DNA from: Trichormus_B sp936914905
GTDB taxonomy: Bacteria; Cyanobacteriota; Cyanobacteriia; Cyanobacteriales; Nostocaceae
Reading direction: 5' to 3' (one strand)
Assembly: GCF_039871975.1 (NCBI RefSeq)
Contig: NZ_JBDPLL010000001.1
DNA length: 64,000 bases
Shown: one piece after another, positions 19,183-27,006 of the stretch
Numbering within the stretch: position 1 is the first letter of the stretch
How the letters are laid out: every line of letters starts with the position of its first letter
Made by a program: the position numbers and the translations under genes
Notes under the pieces: generated by a model
What the model was told of the DNA's origin: nothing
Databases searched by the model: none
The model's input: the letters and a program-made list of their open reading frames with translations, nothing else

Positions 19183-20250
19183 ACTTGACAAAAGGTATAT
19201 ACTTACTCCTTACTAGTTAAAGTAATAAAAAACTATCGCCCCTAGTCTACCAAACAAAAGTGCTATCGGCAATTTAAATATTAGTTCCAATTAAATATTA
19301 GTTTCAACCTCTTGGCATCTTTCACCCGAAAACCAGGTTTATCTACCCAAAAGAGAGACATCTATACACTATTGGACAATCGAAATCCAACTCTGTCAAC
19401 CCTTTGTTTCGCTTTGTCACCGAAGAAGCAGTTGCTTTACTCTTAAAAATTCCTGTTGCAGACATCGATATCCGGTTTTGGCCAAATGTAATTTTGGTAA
19501 TTTCCGAACATTTAGTTAGATTTAGTTAGATTTGTTAGTTACGCGGACTTACCACCTATGGAGTAAACGGTGGCGAAAACACCTCTGTTAAAAAAAATTC
19601 AAGAAATTACAAGAAATTGAGGATATTGATGAATTAGCTACTGTTGCTTAGTCGTAAACAAGTATCACAGTTATTTATTTTAACTCTACTCATCATCTAT
19701 TTATTCAAAAATAAATAATATGAGGCTCAAAATAATCCCTCGCATAATCAGTAATAATTTTTGCTTTAGGTTCAAGTGGAGTATAGTAAAAACTATACTC
19801 TAACTCCATTGATACAATATTGATACAATATATTCATCTGTTATCTCATGTTTAAATTTAGATAAATTTAGATGTTTATAATTCTTTTTCTAATTCATCA
19901 ACAAACTTAAATAATATTTGACTATCAATAATAATATTGATATCTACTGTACATAAAAAATCATTGATTAATTCAGTCATTTTTGCGGTAATAATAGGAG
20001 ACTCCCTGATAGATAATAGCTTTTTCCTTTCTGTGTAATAATTCTCAGTTAGTATGATAATACCTCGCTACATAGCTATGATAGCACCATATTTTTATAT
20101 ATGTAACAAACACAATCAGTAATTTGTTCAATTGAGTATTTCTGAGACAGAACAATTGTCCACTAGTACATCAAAAATACAAACAATCTCACGCCCAAAC
20201 ACAAAGACACTTAAATACTCTCTGCGTCTTTGCGTGAGATAATATATTAA
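19183..20250. other. gene-free kilobase with two coding relics
   Basis: No intact gene. Plus strand 19400-19650 holds a broken frame reading VNPLFRFVTEEAVALLLKIP then VADIDIRFWPNVILVISEHL and, after frame changes, QEIEDIDELATVA: a decayed conserved protein of unknown function. Minus strand about 20030-19876 reads KLLSIRESPIITAKMTELIN then DINIIIDSQILFKFVDELEK, the tail of another unidentified protein. The rest is AT-rich. Just before hemB lies a CTCTGCGTCTTTGCGTGAG repeat often seen between cyanobacterial genes. Confidence 0.5.
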
Positions 20251-21228
20251 TTACAACCACCTAGCCGCATCTTTAGCGTGGTAAGTCAAAATCAAATCAG
20301 CACCGGCCCGTTTAAAACCGGTCAAAGTTTCCATCACTACACGCTGCTCATCAATCCAACCATTTAAAGCCGCAGCTTTCACCATCGCATACTCACCAGA
20401 GACATTATATGCTGCCACAGGTAAATTACTAGCTTGCTTAACCTGCCAAATAATGTCCATATATGCCAAAGCTGGCTTCAGCATCAGCATATCAGCGCCT
20501 TCAGCAATATCCAACTCAATTTCTTTGATGGCTTCACGGGAGTTACCGGGGTCCATTTGGTAAGTGCGTCTATCACCAAACTGCGGTGTAGAGTCTGCTG
20601 CATCCCGGAATGGACCATAATAAGCCGAAGCATATTTAGCAGCATAGGACATGATGGGTATATCTTGAAAACCTGCTTCATCCAAACCTTCACGAATAGC
20701 CTGAACGAAACCATCCATCATTCCCGAAGGTGCAATAATATCCGCACCTGCTTTAGCTTGGGAAACTGCGGTTTTCTTTAATAATTCTAAAGTTGGGTCA
20801 TTTAAAACTCGACCAGTTAAATCACCAGTCGTTAAATAACCACAATGTCCATGACTTGTATATTCACACAAACAAGTATCAGCCAGAATAATTAAATCAG
20901 GAACAGCCTCTTTTACTGCGGTTGCTGCTTTTTGAGCAATACCACAATCATACCATGCACCTGTAGCATCTACATCTTTATCTTCAGGAATTCCAAATAA
21001 AATAATTGCGGGAATACCTAAATCATAAACTCCCTTTGCTTCCTCAACAATCTTATCTACCGAAAGTTGGTAAACACCAGGCATAGATTTTACTTCATTA
21101 GCAATACCTTCACCTGGAAGAGCAAATAAAGGATAAATCAAATCATTGGTTGTTAAAACGGTTTCACGTACCATGCGGCGTAGTTGGGGATGGGTACGTA
21201 AGCGACGGGGGCGATGGGTAGGAAACAT
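20251..21228 (-). CDS. hemB: delta-aminolevulinate dehydratase (porphobilinogen synthase)
   Basis: Condenses two 5-aminolevulinate molecules into porphobilinogen, the common step to heme, chlorophyll and phycobilins; cytosolic homo-octamer. 325 aa, typical. The three metal-binding Cys of zinc-type enzymes are present at 119, 121 and 129 (ADTCLCEYTSHGHCGYL). The two active-site Lys are at about 198 (MSYAAKYASAYYGPFRDA) and 251 (DMLMLKPALAYMDI, Schiff base). The N-terminus RPRRLRTHPQLRRMVRETVL is standard. It stands alone, with no obvious operon partner. The Cys set suggests zinc dependence, which is of note given the zinc importer genes in the same window. Confidence 0.97.
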   Translation of the reverse strand: MFPTHRPRRLRTHPQLRRMVRETVLTTNDLIYPLFALPGEGIANEVKSMPGVYQLSVDKIVEEAKGVYDLGIPAIILFGIPEDKDVDATGAWYDCGIAQKAATAVKEAVPDLIILADTCLCEYTSHGHCGYLTTGDLTGRVLNDPTLELLKKTAVSQAKAGADIIAPSGMMDGFVQAIREGLDEAGFQDIPIMSYAAKYASAYYGPFRDAADSTPQFGDRRTYQMDPGNSREAIKEIELDIAEGADMLMLKPALAYMDIIWQVKQASNLPVAAYNVSGEYAMVKAAALNGWIDEQRVVMETLTGFKRAGADLILTYHAKDAARWL

Positions 21229-21497
21229 AAATTCTCATCAAGAAAAGAGCAATGGACACACAAGAAAGCGTCACAAAAGCAAGGTTTTGACTTGCTCCCG
21301 TCCGACAAACTACAAACAGTGCTTAACTGTCTTTTGCCCTACTGTTAATGAAGCTGTGGGGCAATTTTGTATTGTACAACTTGGTTGATATTTTCCTATA
21401 CGAAAGTCAAGAGAAAATCTTAAATATTCCTGCTGAGCAATCAGAAATGGATGCTGTAATCAGAGTTAGATTAGCCTCAACTATTACTCTCTTGGGA

Positions 21498-21869
21498 CTA
21501 AAAAATTCTGACGATAAAGGGATAACGAATAGGTGTATCAGGATTGGTAAAAACCTTAGCGATCGCCCAAATTGTTAGTCCCCAGTGTAGTAGATAACCT
21601 AGTCCTGCTAATGGTAATAATACCACCAATGGTAACACTAACCAACCAGTTAGAAAAAATAAACTTCCCAGGATTGCACCATAAAACCAGACGTTTAAAT
21701 GGAAATTAATGGATTCTTTGGCGTTGTCTTTAAGGACTGGATCGTCAGAGATCAATAATAAAGCGATCGGTAAACCAACGGAGACAACTGTGGTACTGAA
21801 AAAAATCGCTCCGTGAGATAAGGCTGATAACAGTTTACGTTTATCGCTGTCGTACATTCTTTGCTCCAT
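21498..21869 (-). CDS. DUF4870 membrane protein
   Basis: 123-residue protein with the DUF4870 pattern: DKRKLLSALSHGAIFFSTTV, then SDDPVLKDNAKESINFHLNV, and two or three hydrophobic segments (VSVGLPIALLLI; FYGAILGSLFFLTGWLVLPLV; LPLAGLGYLLHWGLTIWAIA). The NAKESINF...N core is the family signature. Predicted integral membrane protein of unknown function, common in cyanobacteria and other bacteria. The frame is intact and the ATG follows a clear upstream stop. No linked gene. Confidence 0.9.
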   Translation of the reverse strand: MEQRMYDSDKRKLLSALSHGAIFFSTTVVSVGLPIALLLISDDPVLKDNAKESINFHLNVWFYGAILGSLFFLTGWLVLPLVVLLPLAGLGYLLHWGLTIWAIAKVFTNPDTPIRYPFIVRIF

Positions 21870-21985
21870 AAATCTTTTTCATACTGTAATTTTATAAGGG
21901 AAAAGGCTGAACACCCCAGAATAGCCTGAAATATTTTTGGGATTTCATTCAGTAACTTTATCTTTTAAGGCGGGTATGAAAGCCA

Positions 21986-22007
21986 GGTGAGGCGTAAACG
22001 CCTCACC
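21986..22007. repeat. 9-bp perfect inverted repeat
   Basis: GGTGAGGCG, a TAAA loop, then CGCCTCACC. It lies upstream of the DUF4870 gene and is not followed by a T-run on either strand, so it is more likely a small palindromic repeat than a terminator. Confidence 0.6.
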
Positions 22008-22098
22008 GATTTTGATGTAAAATTATGGTCTGAGTAAGAACAACCATCTACACGATGAACCTTTCTAGACCAGTGAAATTCTGGCTACATTCAAAGGT

Positions 22099-22290
22099 GT
22101 GATTATTTGGCAACTAGGGCAAGAAATCAACAATGGTAGATTTATCATTCAGGGTAAACCCTTAGGTCGGGGTAGTTTTGGTATTAATTACAAAGCTTTA
22201 GAACCCTACACCGATAAATTATACGCCATCAAAACCCTGAACTTAACCATGCAAATGAGGTAAGAATTTGGAGAACAACAGGTTTAGTTT
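22099..22290 (+). pseudogene. Ser/Thr protein kinase, N-terminal fragment
   Basis: Plus strand from GTG 22099 reads WQLGQEINNGRFIIQGKPLG, then RGSFGINYKALEPYTDKLYA with the glycine-rich loop (GRGSFGINY) and AIKTLN containing the ATP-binding Lys. A stop follows at 22261-22263, with EFGEQQV still in frame after it. Everything downstream of the N-lobe is missing. Cyanobacterial kinases with this start are often fused to a formylglycine-generating-enzyme domain; a relic of such a domain lies nearby on the opposite strand. Confidence 0.7.
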
Positions 22291-22850
22291 ATTAACTAAC
22301 CCTTGACAATTAAAGGATTTACAGGATTGTGCTAGTATCATTACCTAACCTATCCTGAAAAATAAAAGAAACCATGTCATGTTCAAGGAAATTTTACAAA
22401 AAGTAAGGGATAAAATTAAATCACTTCAATATGTAGTGAAACTTCATAACGACTGTAGGGTGCGTTAGGAGCGCGAAAAGATAATAAAATATAGAAATAA
22501 ATTAAATACGCGAAGTAACGCACCATTGATATTGTCTGAATTAGGATATCCAGGATTTCAGGATTAATTGTCTTCGGTCACTTCCTTTTAGCTTTTGTGC
22601 TGTCTTTATATACAACGACCTTAGACTATCACTTGGTTGGATTAATGATTCTGGAGATATAAACCATAGTGCACGCTAATTATTGTCTCAGTATCCCTGG
22701 TTTTGGATCATTATCCCTGGTTTTGGATCATTTTTTCCTTGGATTACTCTTATCAAAAAAGCCTAACTGCTCTCTAAATCGTTCAATCTCTAGTAAATAT
22801 ATTAGTTATTTGTCACCTAGCAACTTATCTGTTGGTATTTCTTACAGACG
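22264..22850. other. gene-free stretch with small repeats
   Basis: No intact gene. 22459-22524 is a 66-bp unit with inverted ends GGTGCGTTA/TAACGCACC. 22693-22732 is an exact tandem duplication of a 20-bp unit (ATCCCTGGTTTTGGATCATT). The minus-strand traces around 22740-22850 may belong to the kinase/FGE relic but are too broken to read. Confidence 0.6.
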
Positions 22851-23480
22851 CTAGTTCTTGATAGGAAACTCAAAATATGGTTTTGGTATTAGTTCACAAA
22901 AATACTCAGTTATTGCCTTGAACAAGCTACCCTCAACCCTAACATGCCCAAGCCGTGTTCTATAGCAGCATGTCCACGGTTCGCTGAATGGCAACCGTGG
23001 ACATGCTGCTATCCAAGCACCACCACGCACTACGCGATAATTTTTATATTCCAACCAATAACCATCTCTATTACCAATTTGTTGCGGTCCTCCTTTATAA
23101 GGCCAATACATGCTATCACACCATTCTGTAATATGTCCATGCATATCGTAGAGTTCGAAGGCATTAGCTAACTGAAAGTACACGAATTCTGTTATTTCTC
23201 AACGATTCACGCCCTTGGGTTCTCTACCATATATTGGGAGTCTGTCATGATAGTTAGCAATGTCTGTGGTGATATTTTCCCCAAAATGAAACGGTGTAGT
23301 CGTGCCAGCACGACAGGCATATTCCAATTCCTCCTCTGTCGACAAGCTCTTTAGGAAAGTCTATTAAATAAGGTGTAAGAGTGCCAATAAGATCTATACA
23401 CCAGAAGGGTATATGGAGAACTGGTAGATGATAGGCTCTGACCCTGGTAAAATTGAAGTTAAAATGCAACGATACTATAA
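22851..23480 (-). pseudogene. formylglycine-generating-enzyme (SUMF1/FGE) domain relic
   Basis: Minus-strand frames read TTPFHFGENITTDIANY-like sequence (about 23300-23230, broken), then LANAFELYDMHGHITEWCDS and YWPYKGGPQQIGNRDGYWLE, followed by YRVVRGGAWIA. LYDMHGNVWEWC and RVVRGGSW are hallmark blocks of FGE-sulfatase domains. After GGAWIA the sequence departs from the family and contains a perfect 20-bp hairpin (22962-23012). Stops and frame changes occur at about 23190 and upstream. It was probably the C-terminal half of a kinase-FGE fusion whose kinase start is at 22099 in the opposite orientation. Confidence 0.7.
22962..23012. repeat. perfect 20-bp inverted repeat, 11-nt loop
   Basis: Left arm 22962-22981 (ATAGCAGCATGTCCACGGTT), loop 22982-22992, right arm 22993-23012, an exact reverse complement. 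It sits exactly where the FGE relic leaves the family consensus, so it looks like an inserted or amplified palindrome rather than native coding sequence. Confidence 0.9.
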
Positions 23481-23679
23481 GTCTTTGTCACAGAAGTATA
23501 GCCGCATATAGTCGGCGATTGAAGCCCTAAAAGTAGGGTACGGGGAGCAGGCATAGATCCATGGCTTGCTGTTATGCCATCACGAAACCTGAAAGTTGGG
23601 CTTGGGGGAACTTGAGGAAGAAAAGGTGGTTGACCAGGAGGGGATTCACCAACCAGCAGGTGTAGGGAAATCTTTGAGA

Positions 23680-23779
23680 NNNNNNNNNNNNNNNNNNNNN
23701 NNNNNNNNNNNNNNNNNNNNNNNNNNNNNNNNNNNNNNNNNNNNNNNNNNNNNNNNNNNNNNNNNNNNNNNNNNNNNNN
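23680..23779. other. assembly gap (100 N)
   Basis: A run of exactly 100 N between the FGE relic and an ISAzo13 fragment; the flank at 23480-23679 has no recognised coding content. Confidence 0.99.
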
Positions 23780-23781
23780 CT

Positions 23782-24029
23782 CCAAGTACAATCCTCATAT
23801 TTCTCCCCTCTGTCAGGGGCTGATTTTTGAGAGTGTGCAGACTGTAAAAGACCTCATGGTAACGGCAACCACCCGAACTGGACTCAAACTCTTGACGACT
23901 ATTCTCTATAACACCTATCAAACTGGCCAAAAAGTGGCTGTTGACTTGAAATCAAATCTGAAGATTGTTTTTGATGAATTCTTGCCCCAATGGAATTACA
24001 CCCCTCAACCACAGTTACAGGTTATTTAA
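23782..24029 (+). pseudogene. ISAzo13-family transposase, C-terminal fragment
   Basis: Plus strand reads SKYNP, then HISPLCQGLIFESVQTVKDL, ATTRTGLKLLTTILYNTYQT and a C-terminus NLKIVFDEFLPQWNYTPQPQ before the stop. The FxxFLPxWNYT end and the KYNP block match ISAzo13-type transposases; the residues normally between KYNP and HIS are missing, so there is an internal deletion. The rest of the transposase would lie left of the 100-N gap but is not seen there. Dead fragment. Confidence 0.7.
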
Positions 24030-24227
24030 TCCACTATCCTTAACATTGGCAATTTTATTTAGTTCCCCATTGCGGGACAGGACAGCTAGCAGATCTATAT
24101 CTGATCCTACTAGGATAACATTTTAACAACTTTGAAAAAATGATTTCTTGAAATCTTTTGTCGAAGGGACTGACATTTCGGATAATTTTTTAGTTGGAAC
24201 ACTCTTAGAGTAAGTCACAAAATAAAT
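24030..24227. other. gene-free stretch
   Basis: AT-rich sequence between the ISAzo13 fragment and the second MITE copy. No coding trace or terminator is visible. Confidence 0.5.
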
Positions 24228-24393
24228 AGACCTCTTGCAGAATTAATTTTAGGTTATATTGGGGGTTGTCTTTGTTTCACCTAAAAGTTAGAGTTACACG
24301 GTTATGTTTGAATTAGCGATCACAAAGAACACCTAAAAGACATAAAATCTAAAACTGTCTATCATACCACAGAAACAATTTTGCAAGAGGTCT
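24228..24393. mobile_element. 166-bp MITE, copy 2 (inverted relative to copy 1)
   Basis: Same ends as the element at 14893-15059: AGACCTCTTGCAGAATT at the left and, at the right, AATTTTGCAAGAGGTCT. It is flanked by a 3-bp direct repeat AAT (24225-24227 and 24394-24396). The interior aligns along its length to the reverse complement of copy 1 with scattered changes. No open frame. Confidence 0.85.
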
Positions 24394-24396
24394 AAT

Positions 24397-24610
24397 GATC
24401 CTGTCTTATCATGCTGAGTGTAGCGTTCCCGAAGCGTGGCGTAAGCCATAGGAAAAAGAAGCATCTCGGAGATTCTTCACTATCTCTTTGAGAGACGTTC
24501 CGTGAACGTTCGGACTGACATTGGACATTTCTTTTTGTGGAGTTCTCTTATTGAACTTTCCAGAGTTTCGGGACTGACAATTTTAGACTGGTATTAACTA
24601 TAATCAAGTT
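24397..24610. other. dispersed-repeat debris
   Basis: Palindrome-rich sequence (AGCGTTCCCGAAGCGTGGC; AAGCATCTCGGAGATTCTTC; GACGTTCCGTGAACGTTC) of the type scattered between genes in Nostoc. No coding content. Confidence 0.5.
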
Positions 24611-24631
24611 GAAAATTAGGTAACAGAAAGT

Positions 24632-24897
24632 ATGAAATGCAATATTTGTAATAGTGAAGGTGTACATATCTGCAACGTTAATAGGACCTATGGAAACGGG
24701 GAATAACTGCTGCTAATTGAAAATGTAGCTATTAAATGTAGCTATTATTAGCCGTCCTCATTGCGGTGAAAGTTACATGACAGGAGAAACACTGCAAAAA
24801 ACTGAACAAATTAAGCTCAACTGCAATATTTTTGCAGTTGCAAGTTTTGTAGATGTTGTTAGTTTGAATGAGGATAATTTAGCTATTGCTCTATAAA
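24632..24897 (+). pseudogene. YgiT/MqsA-type zinc-finger antitoxin, broken
   Basis: Starts MKCNICNSEGVHICNVNRTY with the first CxxC of a YgiT-type zinc finger; a stop then follows GNGE. After an exact 13-bp tandem duplication (24722-24734 and 24735-24747, unit AATGTAGCTATTA), the frame resumes as SRPHCGESYMTGETLQKTEQ (second zinc half-site lost or mutated) and IKLNCNIFAVASFVDVVSL. Removing one copy of the 13-mer rejoins NVAIISRPHCGESY. No toxin partner remains adjacent. Confidence 0.75.
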
Positions 24898-25196
24898 TTA
24901 TTAAAATTTAGGCAATTTTTTTGCCTGCGAAATTTAAAGAAGCGTTAGTTAATTAATATTTAATTTTTAAATATTAATTTAGGTAATCAAGGAAATGAAA
25001 AACAAGATACTATCTGCATAGTATAGTGTAACCTCTGCTATTTGTCAACTACATCAGTCAGAAATTTCTGAAGTCATAAATTTCTGAATTAAGATTGAGG
25101 AATCGGACATAAGAATGAATAGAATTAACAAATGTGTTTCCTAGTCCTGAAAAAGATTACATTTAATTAAATAAGGTTAAAAACAAATTACTGATT
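24898..25196. other. AT-rich leader region of prfC
   Basis: No gene seen. No strong ribosome-binding site precedes the prfC ATG. Confidence 0.4.
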
Positions 25197-26825
25197 ATGG
25201 CTACTGAACTTATAGAAGAACTGGGTCAAGCGGTGGAAATGCGTCGCAATTTTGCAATTATTTCTCATCCTGATGCTGGTAAAACTACGTTAACAGAAAA
25301 GTTATTATTATACGGAGGTGCTATCCATGAAGCGGGGGCGGTCAAAGCCCGAAGAGATCAGCGCAAGGTAACTTCTGACTGGATGGTAATGGAACAACAA
25401 CGGGGTATTTCTATTACTTCTACAGTGTTGCAATTTGTCTATCTTAATTGTCAAATTAATTTACTTGATACCCCTGGACACCAAGATTTTAGTGAAGATA
25501 CCTATCGCACTTTAGCAGCTGCCGATAACGCGGTGATGTTAATTGATGCGGCTAAGGGGTTGGAACCCCAAACCCGGAAACTATTTGAAGTGTGTAAGCT
25601 GAGGGGTATTCCTATTTTCACATTTGTGAATAAACTGGACCGTCCGGGGAGAGAACCTCTGGATCTATTGGATGAAATTGAGCAAGAATTGGGGTTACAA
25701 ACTTACGCAGTGAATTGGCCTATAGGGATGGGCGATCGCTTCAAAGGTGTATTTGATCGCCACCAGCAGCAAATTCATTTATTTGAACGCAGCGCCCACG
25801 GTAGCCGAGAAGCCCGCGATACCATCATTAATTTAGGTGAAGGCAGAATTAAAAAACTACTAGAAGAAGACCTTTATCACCAACTCAAAGATGAGTTAGA
25901 GCTATTAGAAGGAGCAGGAGGGGAACTCGATTTAGAATTAGTGCATCAAGGAACAATGACACCTGTGTTTTTTGGTAGCGCCATGACTAACTTTGGGGTG
26001 GAATTATTCCTCAAATATTTCCTTGACTATGCCCTCAAACCAGGTACACATAACAGTAGCGTCGGCGAAATTCCTCCTACCTACCCGGAATTTTCAGGAT
26101 TTGTCTTCAAACTCCAAGCCAACATGGACCCGAAACATAGAGATAGAGTAGCTTTTGTCCGGGTCTGTACAGGTAAGTTTGAAAAGGATATGACAGTTAA
26201 TCATGCCCGCACAGGCAAGGTTGTCCGTCTGTCTCGACCACAAAAACTCTTTGCCCAAGAGAGAGAATCAATTGATGTGGCTTATCCTGGTGACGTGATC
26301 GGTTTGAATAATCCCGGCGTTTTTGCAATTGGAGACACAATTTATACAGGACGAAAGCTGGAATATGAGGGAATTCCGTACTTTTCACCAGAGCTTTTTG
26401 CTACTCTCAGAAATCCTAACCCCTCGAAATTCAAGCAATTTCAAAAAGGTATTTCTGAGTTACGGGAAGAGGGTGCTGTACAAATTATGTACTCAAATGA
26501 TGAAGCCAAGCGCGATCCAATTTTAGCAGCGGTTGGTAAGTTGCAATTTGAGGTGGTGCAGTTCCGTCTACAAAATGAGTATGGTGTGGAAACCATATTA
26601 GATTTATTGCCCTACAGTGTTGCTAGATGGGTTGAAGGCGGATGGGAAGCTTTGAATCAGGTGGGACGTTTATTCAACACGACTACTGTAAAAGACAGGA
26701 TGGGAAGACCTGTATTGCTATTCCGTAATGAATGGAATTGTCAACAGTTGGAGGGAGACCATCCAGAGTTGAAATTAAGTGCGATAGCCCCTGTATTTTC
26801 CAGTCAAAAACCGGATACAGAATAA
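25197..26825 (+). CDS. prfC: peptide chain release factor 3
   Basis: Cytosolic GTPase that removes RF1/RF2 from the ribosome after peptide release. 542 aa, normal for RF3. G1 SHPDAGKTT (about residues 23-31), switch and G2 region QQRGISITSTVLQF, G3 DTPGHQDFSEDTYRTL, G4 NKLDRPGREPLDLLD. RF3-specific stretches include RDQRKVTSDWMVMEQQRGIS and, in domain II-III, GDVIGLNNPGVFAIGDTIYT and EEGAVQIMYSNDEAKRDPIL. The C-terminus PVLLFRNEWNCQQLEGDHPE is standard. Single gene, with no clear operon partner. It contains one HIP1 site (25733-25740). Confidence 0.97.
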   Translation: MATELIEELGQAVEMRRNFAIISHPDAGKTTLTEKLLLYGGAIHEAGAVKARRDQRKVTSDWMVMEQQRGISITSTVLQFVYLNCQINLLDTPGHQDFSEDTYRTLAAADNAVMLIDAAKGLEPQTRKLFEVCKLRGIPIFTFVNKLDRPGREPLDLLDEIEQELGLQTYAVNWPIGMGDRFKGVFDRHQQQIHLFERSAHGSREARDTIINLGEGRIKKLLEEDLYHQLKDELELLEGAGGELDLELVHQGTMTPVFFGSAMTNFGVELFLKYFLDYALKPGTHNSSVGEIPPTYPEFSGFVFKLQANMDPKHRDRVAFVRVCTGKFEKDMTVNHARTGKVVRLSRPQKLFAQERESIDVAYPGDVIGLNNPGVFAIGDTIYTGRKLEYEGIPYFSPELFATLRNPNPSKFKQFQKGISELREEGAVQIMYSNDEAKRDPILAAVGKLQFEVVQFRLQNEYGVETILDLLPYSVARWVEGGWEALNQVGRLFNTTTVKDRMGRPVLLFRNEWNCQQLEGDHPELKLSAIAPVFSSQKPDTE

Positions 26826-27006
26826 TTCTTAATTTGTAATTAATGACTGGTTCCTTCTCCCTCCTCCTCCTGACTCCTGCCTACTCCTCCTGAATAAATT
26901 CAGGGACTCGCATCTATAATTAATTGTTGAATTTTGAGTTTTCAATTTTCATTTTTGAATTAGATCGCGTGTATTACCTAGCAGAAATTGGAGTACCACA
27001 AGTTCT

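Noticed and set aside
23459..23930. Frames running across the 100-N gap
   Set aside because: They are artefacts of translating N runs; the unambiguous part does not match a family.
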